From positions 186,001 to 250,000 of the forward strand of contig NZ_BPUO01000007.1 of the NCBI RefSeq assembly GCF_022179805.1: a stretch of DNA of 64,000 nt, written 5' to 3'. Within the stretch, counting starts at the first letter, position 1. Each line of letters begins with the position of its first letter. The notes below the pieces were generated by a model that searched no databases, had not been told where the DNA came from, and worked only from the letters and a program-made list of their open reading frames with translations. Of the stretch, positions 41,633 to 50,759 are shown one piece after another. A program made the translations under genes and the position numbers. Source of the DNA: Cupriavidus pauculus (GTDB lineage Bacteria; Pseudomonadota; Gammaproteobacteria; Burkholderiales; Burkholderiaceae).

Positions 41633-41811
41633 GGTGCCTTTGCGTGAGAGGTGTCAGCCGGGTAGGTGGCGCCACATGAGCGGCTTTCAAGAGCCGGCCA
41701 TTGCCGGCAACGGTCTTCCAATATAGGAAATTGCCGAGCCGACGATTCGGACCGGCGCACCTCGCCACGGTTCCGGCCCCGCCCCACCCCGCCCGCTGGC
41801 GGCGCCGCAAA

Positions 41812-41843
41812 AGAAAAAGGCCACGCGCAATGCGTGGCCTTCT
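41812..41843 (-). terminator. Intrinsic terminator of the Bug-family receptor gene
   Basis: On the minus strand GGCCACGC pairs with GCGTGGCC around a 5-base loop, followed by TTTTTCTTTT, about 40 bp past the stop codon. Confidence 0.88.
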
Positions 41844-41882
41844 CGGCACCGGGTCTGCCCCCGGCACATCTGTTTAATACGC

Positions 41883-42869
41883 TCAGTCGGCGTACACACC
41901 TGCCTTCTTGATCACCGGCGTCCACTTGTTGATTTCGGACGTCAGGAACGTGCGCAGCGAATCAGGCGTGGCGCGCTGTGCCGGCACCGCTTCGGCGCCC
42001 AGCTCGGCCATCTTGGCGCGGAAGGTCGGGTCCTGCACCGACTTCTGCAGCGCGGCCGACAGCTTGTCGATGATCGGCTTCGGCGTGCCCTTGGGCGCGT
42101 ACATGGCGTGCCAGATCTTCACTTCCACGCCCGGCAGACCCTGCTCGGCCGCGGTCGGGATGTCCTTGAACGCTTCCACGCGGCGCGACTGCATGGCCGC
42201 GTACGGCTTCAGCGCGCCTGCCTTCAGCTGGCCGGCGATGTTGGTGGTCTGGTCGCACATCAGGTTGACCTGGCCGCCGAGGATGTCGGTCAGCGCCGGG
42301 GCGGTGCCCTTGTACGGCACGGTGGTCAGTTCGGTCTGGATGGCGCTCTGGAACAGCAGGCCGCACAGGTGCGAGGCCGAGCCGATACCGGCGTTGGCCA
42401 GCGACAGCTTGGCGGCGTTGGCCTTGATGTACGGAATCAGATCCTTGAACGTGGCCGGCGGCAGTTGCTTGTTGCCGACCATCACCATCGGCACGTCAGC
42501 CACTTCGCCCACCATCTCGAAGTCCTTCAGCGGATCGAAGCCCAGGTTGCGATACAGCGCCGGGGCCGTGGACATGCCGATGTGGTGGATCAGAATCGTG
42601 TAGCCATCGCCCTTAGACTGCGCCACTTTCTTGGCGCCGATGGTGCCGCCGGCACCGCCCAGGTTCTCGATCACGATCGTCGTGCCCAGGTGCTTGGACA
42701 TGATCATGGTCAGTTCGCGCGCCACCTTGTCGGTGGGGCCACCCGCCGCAAACGGCACCACCGCCTGCACCGGCTTGCCGCCCGGGTATTCCTGCGCCTG
42801 CGCTCCCGTGAAGGCACCCACGCCGGCCACTGCCAGCGCAGCTGCGATATGCATTGCAACTCGTTTCAT
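41883..42869 (-). CDS. Bug-family (TctC) solute-binding protein
   Basis: The 328-residue protein has a signal peptide (1-26, ending GAQAQ) and the tctC pattern: VQAVVPFAAGGPTDKVAR, VIENLGGAGGTIGA and a C-terminal EINKWTPVIKKAG. Bug proteins are periplasmic receptors, mostly for carboxylates, and are extremely numerous in Cupriavidus and Bordetella. No TctA/TctB transporter genes are next to it, so it is an orphan receptor. AGGAG lies 7 bp before the ATG at 42869. Confidence 0.92.
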   Translation of the reverse strand: MKRVAMHIAAALAVAGVGAFTGAQAQEYPGGKPVQAVVPFAAGGPTDKVARELTMIMSKHLGTTIVIENLGGAGGTIGAKKVAQSKGDGYTILIHHIGMSTAPALYRNLGFDPLKDFEMVGEVADVPMVMVGNKQLPPATFKDLIPYIKANAAKLSLANAGIGSASHLCGLLFQSAIQTELTTVPYKGTAPALTDILGGQVNLMCDQTTNIAGQLKAGALKPYAAMQSRRVEAFKDIPTAAEQGLPGVEVKIWHAMYAPKGTPKPIIDKLSAALQKSVQDPTFRAKMAELGAEAVPAQRATPDSLRTFLTSEINKWTPVIKKAGVYAD

Positions 42870-43245
42870 TACGTCTCTCCTGTTCCCTCTGGGATTCCCG
42901 TTCCAACGCCGCGCATGCCGCCGGAGTCGCGCATTTTTGCGCACGCCGATCGCGTGGATCCATATATGGAAAACGCGGTGACCATCGGCACGATGTATAG
43001 GTGGTATGCAGCGCCAAACCCCGCCGACAGGCGGAGCCGGAGGTGGATGTTAGCAACGCAAAACAAGCGGCAGGTATAGGGGCTAACCCGTGAGAAAGTG
43101 GCGTTTATTACGAGATTGCAACGAAACTGAGCGTTTCCTCCAGAGCGTTCGGCAAAGGCTCCTGCAAGGCCGGGTTGCCGCATGGAAAAACCCTGCTTGT
43201 GCAACTGAATTGCAACTCGCTGGGGCCTATGGTTAAATCCCCGGC
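42870..43245. other. Intergenic region between the Bug receptor gene and the Zur-like gene
   Basis: This 376-bp divergent region has no convincing gene. It contains ATTGCAAC at two places (43112-43119 and 43209-43216), with a third just inside the neighbouring gene. A candidate promoter for the Zur-like gene (TTGCAA, 17 bp, TTAAAT) ends just before its start codon. Confidence 0.5.
43201..43216. promoter_or_regulatory. Candidate operator GCAAC-N4-TTGCAA upstream of the Zur-like gene
   Basis: GCAACTGAATTGCAA is an imperfect inverted repeat that overlaps the possible -35 TTGCAA (43210-43215). The -10 TTAAAT (43233-43238) is 17 bp away. The same pattern, GCAAC-N4-TTGCAA, occurs at 46134-46148 before the second COG0523 gene. 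It is a candidate binding site for a regulator of the zinc cluster, by inference only. Confidence 0.4.
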
Positions 43246-43758
43246 ATGACCCGCCCCACTCTCCATCCGGATGCCGCGCCGGCGTCTGGCGACGCAGCCA
43301 TCGCCAGCCTGGACGAGGCACAGTCGCGCCTGCGCCAGCTTGGCGCGCGCGTGACGCAGCCGCGCGTGACCATCCTGGCGTGCCTGATCGACGCCGAGGC
43401 GCCGCTGACGCACCAGGCCGTGATCGACCGCCTGCCTGCCGATGGGGACGTGGATCGCGTGACCGTGTACCGGGTGCTGGACTGGCTGGTGGAACAGGGC
43501 CTGGCGCAGAAGCGCGCCGGCAACGACCGCGTGTTCCGCTTCACGCTGGTGGAGCACGAGGCGGCGCGGGCCGAAGTCCATCGCCAGCACAGCCACTTTC
43601 ATTGCACGCGCTGCGACCGCACGTTCTGCCTGGAGACGGCCGGGAAATCCGTGGCGCCCAAGGTGCCGAGCGGATTCGCGGTCGAGCACGTCGAACTGAC
43701 CGTCAACGGCGTCTGCGCGGAATGCGGCAGGGTCGGCGGCCCCACCGGCGACCACTGA
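43246..43758 (+). CDS. zur: Fur-family regulator, probably Zur
   Basis: The 170-residue protein has the Fur winged-helix domain (about 25-105, with VTVYRVLDWLVEQGLAQK) and a metal domain with HSHFHCTRCDRTFCLE and CAECG, the two CXXC structural zinc pairs. The adjacent COG0523 GTPases make a zinc sensor (Zur) far more likely than Fur or PerR. This gene order is, as I recall, that of the Cupriavidus zinc-starvation locus. If the candidate promoter at 43210-43238 is right, the transcript would begin at the ATG, making it leaderless. No Shine-Dalgarno is visible. Confidence 0.85.
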   Translation: MTRPTLHPDAAPASGDAAIASLDEAQSRLRQLGARVTQPRVTILACLIDAEAPLTHQAVIDRLPADGDVDRVTVYRVLDWLVEQGLAQKRAGNDRVFRFTLVEHEAARAEVHRQHSHFHCTRCDRTFCLETAGKSVAPKVPSGFAVEHVELTVNGVCAECGRVGGPTGDH

Positions 43759-43820
43759 ACCCAAACGGCGATCCCGATTTTTTCCGGCTCTTTCCTGCGA
43801 TTCATTCGGAGCAGAACAAT

Positions 43821-44912
<1,092 letters not shown>

Positions 44913-45255
44913 TTTGGCTCCAGGTGCGCCCGCCGCCGCTTGCGCGGCCGGGCGCCAACCTACCCCCGCCAGCGCCCGCTACCCTCCCCTTGGGTGGCAA
45001 TATCGGGAAAACTCCTGTCTCTTGTCGGTCTTTCTCCCATATCTCCTAAAAATTTGTTCAAGTACAATAGGCCGGATTTGATACGGGCGGCGCACCTCTG
45101 GGCGCGGCCGGTATTCGCAGGGCGGCGGTCGTCGTCAGCATGAGGCAACAGCCGCCAGCAGGCGCGGTCGTTGGCTTCGTGCGGAGACCGCCCTCCGCGT
45201 GGGGACCAATGATCAATGCGCCGTCACTCGTCGACGCGTTGAGAGAGGTGTCCCC
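44913..45255. other. Intergenic region before the DksA gene
   Basis: This 343-bp region has no convincing gene. It contains a TACAAT element (45063-45068) that could be the -10 of the dksA promoter. I saw no operator palindrome or structured leader, and no clear terminator after the preceding gene. Confidence 0.5.
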
Positions 45256-45942
45256 ATGACAGCCGCAACAAAGACCAAGGAAAGCCGCAGCAAGACAGGT
45301 ACCGCTGCGGCGGAGACGCTCAAGGCGCCGCTTGAAAAGGCGACGCCAGCTCCCCGCGGCAGTACGGCGCACGCCGATGCGGGCGAGGCCAAGGGAGGCA
45401 CGCGAAGCAGCAAGACTGCAGCCAGCCAGAGTGAAACAGCCGCACCGCGCAAGCGGACGGCCACTGCACCCGAGCGGACGAAGACGCCGCCGGTCGCATC
45501 AACAAGAGAATCAGCAGGAACCATGAGCAGCAACAAACTTCTGACTGAAGCTGAAATCCTGAAGATGAGCGACAAGGATTACATGAACGAAGCGCAGCTT
45601 GGCTTCTTCAAGAATCGCCTTGAGCAGCTTCGCGACGAGATCCTCAAGAATGCGGACCAGACCACGGAACACCTGCGCGAGACTGTCATCGTGCCGGACC
45701 CGGCGGACCGTGCCACGATCGAGGAAGAACATGCACTCGAACTGCGCACGCGCGACCGCGAGCGCAAGCTGCTGAAGAAGGTTGAGCAGTCGCTGCAGCG
45801 CATCGAGTCTGGTGACTACGGCTGGTGCGAGGAAACCGGCGAGCCGATCGGCGTGCCGCGCCTGCTGGCCCGTCCGACCGCCACGCTGTCGCTGGAAGCC
45901 CAGCAGCGCCGCGAACTGCGCCAGAAGCTGTTCGGCGACTGA
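45256..45942 (+). CDS. dksA: DksA-family RNA polymerase-binding protein with degenerate zinc finger and long N-terminus
   Basis: The 228-residue frame starts at ATG 45256 with GAGAGAGG about 6 bp upstream. Residues 90-228 (from MSSNKLL, an alternative start at 45523) form the DksA core. The coiled-coil tip DPADRATIEEE keeps the acidic residues needed for action at the RNA polymerase secondary channel. The zinc finger is not intact: only the first cysteine remains in WCEETGEP and the others are T, S and A (LSLEAQQ). Residues 1-89 are a lysine/alanine/threonine-rich, disordered tail. DksA tunes ribosomal and amino-acid promoters with ppGpp. A zinc-independent form suits its place in a zinc cluster. 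Confidence 0.88.
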   Translation: MTAATKTKESRSKTGTAAAETLKAPLEKATPAPRGSTAHADAGEAKGGTRSSKTAASQSETAAPRKRTATAPERTKTPPVASTRESAGTMSSNKLLTEAEILKMSDKDYMNEAQLGFFKNRLEQLRDEILKNADQTTEHLRETVIVPDPADRATIEEEHALELRTRDRERKLLKKVEQSLQRIESGDYGWCEETGEPIGVPRLLARPTATLSLEAQQRRELRQKLFGD

Positions 45943-46133
45943 TCGTCACCGTTCGGCCGCGCGCGGCTGACCCGCCCGACGCCCCAGGCGGCCCGGACTT
46001 CCGGGCCGCTTTGCATTTCGGCAGCCACAATGGCCCGCGTCCGCCCGCATTTGCCTTTGTGGCGTCACGGCTACGGCACTACCATTGCGGAATACGGCCG
46101 GCCTGTTACCCCAGGCGGCTTTCTGTTACAGTC

Positions 46134-46148
46134 GCAACTTTGTTGCAA
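46134..46148. promoter_or_regulatory. Candidate operator GCAAC-N4-TTGCAA upstream of the second COG0523 gene
   Basis: GCAACTTTGTTGCAA lies 14 bp before the ATG of the second COG0523 gene. It shares both arms with the site at 43201-43216 upstream of the Zur-like gene. A repressor bound here would cover the ribosome binding region or the promoter. Confidence 0.4.
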
Positions 46149-46162
46149 TAACACCCGTTATC

Positions 46163-47353
46163 ATGGCCGCTCGCCTGCCCGTCACCGTGTTGTCCGGATT
46201 CACCGGCGCCGGCAAGACCACCGTGCTGCATCAGCTGATGTCCCAGCCCGGGGTGCGTGTGGCCGTGGTCGACAGCCATACCGACCTGCTGGCCGAAGTG
46301 GACCGGCTGGCCCAGACGGGCCAGTACGACTGCGCCGTGATCGAGGCCGATCCGACCGACGAGCCGCTGGGCATTGCCGAAGCGTTCGCGTTCGAGGACG
46401 CGCATGGCGAGCAGGCACCTGGCGTGGCGCACCTGGACACCCTGGTGACCGTGGTCGACGCCGGCCGCTTCCTGAAAGACTTTCACGACGCCGACTTCCT
46501 GTCGGCGCGCGGCCTGGCCGCACACGATGAAGACGACCGCACCGTGGTGGATGTGCTGATCGAGCAGATCGAAATCTGCGACGTCATCGTCATCAACAAG
46601 ATCGACCTGGCGGATGCCGGCCAGCTTGGCCACCTGCATGTGGTGCTGCGTGCGCTCAATCCGCGCGCCGTCATCGTCGATGCCAGCCACGGCAATGTGC
46701 CGGCCGCCCAGATCGTGGGCACGGGCCGCTTCGACATGGAAGCCACGCCCAACGCGGCGGGATGGCAGGCGGCGCTGCAGGGCGACGCCGCACCCGACGC
46801 CGCCGGCATCGCCACGCTGGTGTATCGCAGGCGGCGCCCGTTTCATCCACAGCGCTTTGCCGACCTGATCCATACCGAATGGATGCGCGAGCATGGCGAC
46901 GTGCTGCGCTCGAAGGGCCTGTTCTGGCTGGCCACCCGCATGGACATCGCCGGTGACTGGAGCCAGGCTGGCGGCGTATGCCGCCCCGGTGCCGCCGGTG
47001 CCTGGTGGGCAGCGATTGATGCCACGGAATGGCCCGCCGAAGGCCTGGCCCGCGCCGCCATCGATGCCGACCTGCTCGAAGACGGCCTGCCGGCCGCCTA
47101 CGGCGACCGCCGCCAGGAAATGGTTCTGATCGGCGCCGACCTGAACGTACCCGAACTGGAAGCACGGCTCGACGCCTGCCTGCTGACCGACGCGGAAATG
47201 TCGGCTGGCCCCGAGGCCTGGGCCGCGTATCCCGACCCGTTCCCGGACTGGGGTGACGTGTTCGACGAAGAACACGATCACGACCACGACCATCCCCACG
47301 ATCACGATCACGACCATGGCGATGGTCCGTGCGACTGCGGGCATGCGCACTGA
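46163..47353 (+). CDS. COG0523-family protein lacking the CXCC motif
   Basis: The 396-residue protein has an intact P-loop GFTGAGKTT (12-20) and NKIDLAD guanine motif, and a C-terminal CobW domain with a zinc-rich tail of about 15 histidines (HDHDHDHPHDHDHDHGDG) ending CDCGHAH. The segment that normally follows the P-loop, with the GCICC motif, is absent: VDSHTDLLAEVDRLA is followed directly by QTGQYDCAVIEADPT. It is thus a divergent relative of the preceding GTPase. Its stop overlaps the next gene by 11 bp. It probably handles zinc in another way, perhaps together with the TonB receptor. Confidence 0.85.
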   Translation: MAARLPVTVLSGFTGAGKTTVLHQLMSQPGVRVAVVDSHTDLLAEVDRLAQTGQYDCAVIEADPTDEPLGIAEAFAFEDAHGEQAPGVAHLDTLVTVVDAGRFLKDFHDADFLSARGLAAHDEDDRTVVDVLIEQIEICDVIVINKIDLADAGQLGHLHVVLRALNPRAVIVDASHGNVPAAQIVGTGRFDMEATPNAAGWQAALQGDAAPDAAGIATLVYRRRRPFHPQRFADLIHTEWMREHGDVLRSKGLFWLATRMDIAGDWSQAGGVCRPGAAGAWWAAIDATEWPAEGLARAAIDADLLEDGLPAAYGDRRQEMVLIGADLNVPELEARLDACLLTDAEMSAGPEAWAAYPDPFPDWGDVFDEEHDHDHDHPHDHDHDHGDGPCDCGHAH

Positions 47354-47762
47354 CATCCCCCTGCTCTCTCGCTGGCGCGTGCGCGGCATCGGCCTGTGGC
47401 CGGCGCTGTGGCTCGTGGCCTGCCTGCTGCTGACCCAGCATGTGGGCCTGGTGCACCGCGTGCTGCACGGCGGGCTGGGCAGCGTGCCGCCTGCCGCGGC
47501 CGTCAACGTCGCGGCCGCCGACACATCGGACGCCGTCGATACCGGCCACGCCGAACCATTTTCCCTGAAGCTCGGACTTCACTCGTGCGTGCTGTTCGAT
47601 AGCGCCACGCTGGCCGACACCCACAGCGGCAGCTTCACGCTGCCGTCGCTCGCCTTCGGCAAGCCGGTCAAGCCGGCCAGCCTGGCGTACCGCTGGCCCG
47701 ACCTGCCGGCCCAGCGCCCCTTCCATTCCCGCGCGCCACCGGCCGCATTCGTCTTCGCCTGA
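47343..47762 (+). CDS. Small membrane/exported protein in zinc cluster (DUF2946-like)
   Basis: The 139-residue protein starts inside the previous gene's end. An N-terminal hydrophobic helix (about 16-30) serves as a membrane anchor or signal. The rest contains HSCVLFDSATLADTHSG and an alanine/proline-rich tail FHSRAPPAAFVFA, which resembles the tails of DUF2946 proteins. The histidine, cysteine and aspartate suggest metal binding. It lies between the COG0523 gene and a TonB receptor, so it could help move metal across the envelope. No certain function. Confidence 0.75.
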   Translation: MRTDIPLLSRWRVRGIGLWPALWLVACLLLTQHVGLVHRVLHGGLGSVPPAAAVNVAAADTSDAVDTGHAEPFSLKLGLHSCVLFDSATLADTHSGSFTLPSLAFGKPVKPASLAYRWPDLPAQRPFHSRAPPAAFVFA

Positions 47763-47882
47763 AAGCCTGAGGGCCTGACCGCCCGCATGCCGTGCACCTG
47801 ACGCGATATCCGCGCGCGTGCACGCCTGAACGCGCCGCGCCATGTTGCGCCCGTTCGCCCTGACGAATTCGAATCGCGAGCC

Positions 47883-50018
47883 ATGTACTCGAACCCCAAC
47901 CGTATTCTGGTGGTGCGTCGCACCCCGCTGGCGGCGCTTGCCGCATTGATCGCCGCCGGCCTCTCTTCCCACGCGCTGGCGCAGGACGCCACGCCGGCCG
48001 CCCCGCCGCCGTCGCCCCAAACCCTCAAGGAGGTGGTGGTCACCGCCAACCCGCTCGGCAGCGATCTCAACGACATGGTCGCGCCGGTCTCGACGCTGGG
48101 CGGCGATGCCCTGACCGTGCGCCAGGCCAGCACGCTCGGCGAGACGCTGAACAGCCTGCCCGGCGTGACGTCGAGCTACTTCGGCCCCAACGCCAGCCGG
48201 CCGATCATCCGCGGCCTGGACGGCGACCGTATCAAGGTGCTGCAGAACGGCGGCTCGACGCTCGACGCGTCCACGCTGTCGTATGACCATGCGGTGCCCA
48301 TCGACCCGCTTGTGGCCGAAAAGCTTGAGGTAGTACGCGGCCCGGCCGCGCTGATGTACGGCGGCAATGCCGTGGGCGGCGTGGTCAACGTGATCGATAA
48401 CCGCATTCCGCGCGACCCGATCACCGGGGTGACTGGCGCGGCCGATGTCAGCGGCACGATTGGCGGCGACAAGGGCCGCAACGCCAGCGGCCTGCTGGAA
48501 GCCGGCAACGGCAAGTTCGCCGTGCACGCCGATGCCTTCGTGCGCCAGACCAGCGACCTGCGCATTCCCGGCTATGCCCGCAGCGGCAACCTGCGCGCCA
48601 CGCAGCCCCTGCCCGAAGGCGAGAGCGAAGCGTACGGCAAGATCCCGAACACCAACGCCCACCAGGAAGGCGGCTCGATGGGCGGCTCGTACACGTGGGC
48701 CGACGGTTTCGTGGGCGCCAACTGGTCGACCTATCGCAACGACTACGGCACGCCCGCCGAGGAAGACGCGCGCATCAAGATGCGTCAGGACCGCTTTGCG
48801 CTGGAAGGCGAGGCGCGCAACCTGTCGAGCACCACAGGCGGCTTCTTCGAGTCGGTCAAGGGCAAGTTCAGCTACACCGACTACGAGCACCGCGAGATCG
48901 AGGACGGCGTGACCGGCACCACGTTCAAGAACCACGGCTGGGATGCGCGCCTGGAGGCCACGCACGCCAAGATCGGCAACATGACCGGCGTGATCGGCAC
49001 CCAGTTCGGCCATACCGATTTCTCGGCGCTGGGTGAGGAGGCCTTCGTACCGAGCACCGCCACCGACAACGCCGCGCTGTTCGTGTTCGAGGAACTGCCG
49101 CTGATCTCGTCGGGCGACCTGAAGCTGAACTTTGGCGGCCGCCTGGACCACAGCAAGGTCAAGGCCAGCGCCGACGGCAACGACCGCTTCAGCGATGCCG
49201 AGCGCAGCTTCAACGCCGCCAGTGCATCGGCGGGCGTGCTGTACAAGCTCAACCCGGTGTGGACGATGACCTCGAACCTGTCGTACACCGAGCGCGCGCC
49301 CACGTTCTATGAGCTCTACGCCAACGGCCCCCACCTGGCCACCGGATCGTTCGAAGTGGGCGACCCGAACGCCAGCAAGGAACGCGCAACGTCGATCGAC
49401 CTGGGCATGCGCTTCAAGCAGGGCGACCACAGCGGCAGCGTGTCGGGCTACTACAGCCGATTCCAGAACTACCTGGCGTTGCTCAACACCGGCACGTACC
49501 GCGATGCCGAAGGCAATGTCGTGACCGCCGGCAGCGACGGCGCGCTGCCCGAACTGCAATACCTGGGCGTGCCCGCCACGCTGTACGGCTTCGAAGCCGA
49601 GGGCAAGACCCGCCTGCTGCAGAAGATGCTGACCACCAGCGACACGCTCGACTTCGAAGCGCGCGCCGACTATGTGCACGGCGAGAACCGCAGCAACGGC
49701 CAGCCGCTGCCGCGCCTGTCGCCGCTGCGCCTGGGCGGATCGCTGGTCTACGCGTCAGGCCCGTGGGGCGCGCGCATCAACGTGGACTGGAACGCGCGCC
49801 AGAGCCGTGTGCCGACGGGCGATACGCCGACGGACGCGTACACCATGCTTGGCGTGGCGCTGACCTACAAGATGAAGCTGTCCGGCACGCAGACGCTGTT
49901 CTATGTGCGAGGCGACAACCTGACCAATACCGAGGCTCGCAGCGCGACGTCGATCCTGAGGGATATTGCACCGCTGCCGGGGCGTAGTGTGCGGGTGGGG
50001 ATGCGGACGCAGTTTTAA
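47883..50018 (+). CDS. TonB-dependent outer-membrane receptor (ZnuD-like)
   Basis: The 711-residue protein has a signal peptide (about 1-33, ending HALAQ), a TonB-box-like stretch LKEVVVTANP, a plug domain with RPIIRGLDGDRIKVLQNG and GGNAVGGVVNVIDNR (plug), and a barrel ending in F (MRTQF). The length and the short segments resemble ZnuD-type zinc receptors, although the histidine-rich loops of ZnuD are not prominent here. Its place after the COG0523 genes makes zinc, not iron, the likely ligand. It is the last gene of the zinc cluster, and a repeat follows its stop. Confidence 0.86.
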   Translation: MYSNPNRILVVRRTPLAALAALIAAGLSSHALAQDATPAAPPPSPQTLKEVVVTANPLGSDLNDMVAPVSTLGGDALTVRQASTLGETLNSLPGVTSSYFGPNASRPIIRGLDGDRIKVLQNGGSTLDASTLSYDHAVPIDPLVAEKLEVVRGPAALMYGGNAVGGVVNVIDNRIPRDPITGVTGAADVSGTIGGDKGRNASGLLEAGNGKFAVHADAFVRQTSDLRIPGYARSGNLRATQPLPEGESEAYGKIPNTNAHQEGGSMGGSYTWADGFVGANWSTYRNDYGTPAEEDARIKMRQDRFALEGEARNLSSTTGGFFESVKGKFSYTDYEHREIEDGVTGTTFKNHGWDARLEATHAKIGNMTGVIGTQFGHTDFSALGEEAFVPSTATDNAALFVFEELPLISSGDLKLNFGGRLDHSKVKASADGNDRFSDAERSFNAASASAGVLYKLNPVWTMTSNLSYTERAPTFYELYANGPHLATGSFEVGDPNASKERATSIDLGMRFKQGDHSGSVSGYYSRFQNYLALLNTGTYRDAEGNVVTAGSDGALPELQYLGVPATLYGFEAEGKTRLLQKMLTTSDTLDFEARADYVHGENRSNGQPLPRLSPLRLGGSLVYASGPWGARINVDWNARQSRVPTGDTPTDAYTMLGVALTYKMKLSGTQTLFYVRGDNLTNTEARSATSILRDIAPLPGRSVRVGMRTQF

Positions 50019-50058
50019 GCGCTTGTATGCTGCTGCAGGTTTTCTCCCCTGCCGGTTT

Positions 50059-50183
50059 GCTCCCCTCTCCCATGAATGGGAGAGGGGCGGGGGTGAGGGC
50101 GCGGCGCGTCAAATTGCGGCCTGTCTCGTTTGAACCGCTTGCCCGCACCCCCCACCCCTCTCCCGCCTTGCGGGAGAGGGGAG
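50059..50183. repeat. Composite palindromic repeat (GGGAGAGGGG family), copy 2
   Basis: CTCCCCTCTCCCAT/ATGGGAGAGGGG and CCCCTCTCCCGC/GCGGGAGAGGGGAG flank a spacer with CAAATTGCGGC and GAACCGC, the reverse orientation of the motif TCGCAATTTG...CCGC in copies 1 and 3. It lies between the convergent TonB receptor and GNAT genes. Confidence 0.85.
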
Positions 50184-50205
50184 CGAAAAGCCGGTGGGAG
50201 CCAGC

Positions 50206-50757
50206 CTATATCCCCCTCTGAAATGACTCGGGCACCAGCGAATACACGGCGGCCGGTACGGGCCGGCCGCGCAGGATCAGGCGATTGCGGGCAATGCATT
50301 CGAACTCGGCACCGATCTTCTCGGCGACGGCGCGGCTTGCGAGGTTGGTCTCGACTGCCACGATCTCCAGCCGCGTGAGTCCCAGCATGTGGAAGCCGTG
50401 GCACGCCATCAGCGCGGCGGCGCCCGATGCAAGCCCCTGGTGCTGGCGGCTCTGGCGGATCCAGTAGCCGAGGTTGCCAAGGTTGTCTTCGCGGCGGATC
50501 TGGTTGATGGCCACGCCGCCGTACAGCTCGCGGCCGTCGGGCGAGAACACGCCGATGTCGTACGCGGCGCCTTCGTCCATCATGGCCGTGCATCGGTCGA
50601 ACCACTCGCGGGCATCGTAGACACCATAGTCGGCGCGCGCCCAGGGCATCCACAGTCCCACCGTCGACATCGATTCGCGCACCGCCATCACGAACTGCGC
50701 CTCGTCGCTGGCGCGAAAGGGCCGCAACTGAAATTCCTTGGTGCGCAACGGCTGCAT
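50206..50757 (-). CDS. GNAT family N-acetyltransferase (RimJ/RimL-like)
   Basis: The 183-residue protein has the GNAT layout. The acetyl-CoA loop is seen in LGYWIRQSRQHQGLASGAA and the later LTRLEIVAVETNLASRAVAEKIG is typical of RimJ/RimL-type acetyltransferases, which acetylate N-terminal amino groups of proteins or small amines. The gene is 2 bp after the MBL gene's stop. Substrate unknown. Confidence 0.87.
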   Translation of the reverse strand: MQPLRTKEFQLRPFRASDEAQFVMAVRESMSTVGLWMPWARADYGVYDAREWFDRCTAMMDEGAAYDIGVFSPDGRELYGGVAINQIRREDNLGNLGYWIRQSRQHQGLASGAAALMACHGFHMLGLTRLEIVAVETNLASRAVAEKIGAEFECIARNRLILRGRPVPAAVYSLVPESFQRGI

Positions 50758-50759
50758 GG

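Noticed and set aside
42870..43245. Typical AT-rich Zur box upstream of the Zur-like gene
   Set aside because: No AT-rich palindrome of the known Zur type was seen; only the GCAAC/TTGCAA repeat is present.
46671..49679. An open frame of 1002 codons on the minus strand
   Set aside because: It is antisense to the second COG0523 gene and the TonB receptor and shows no protein motif; a shadow of high GC content.
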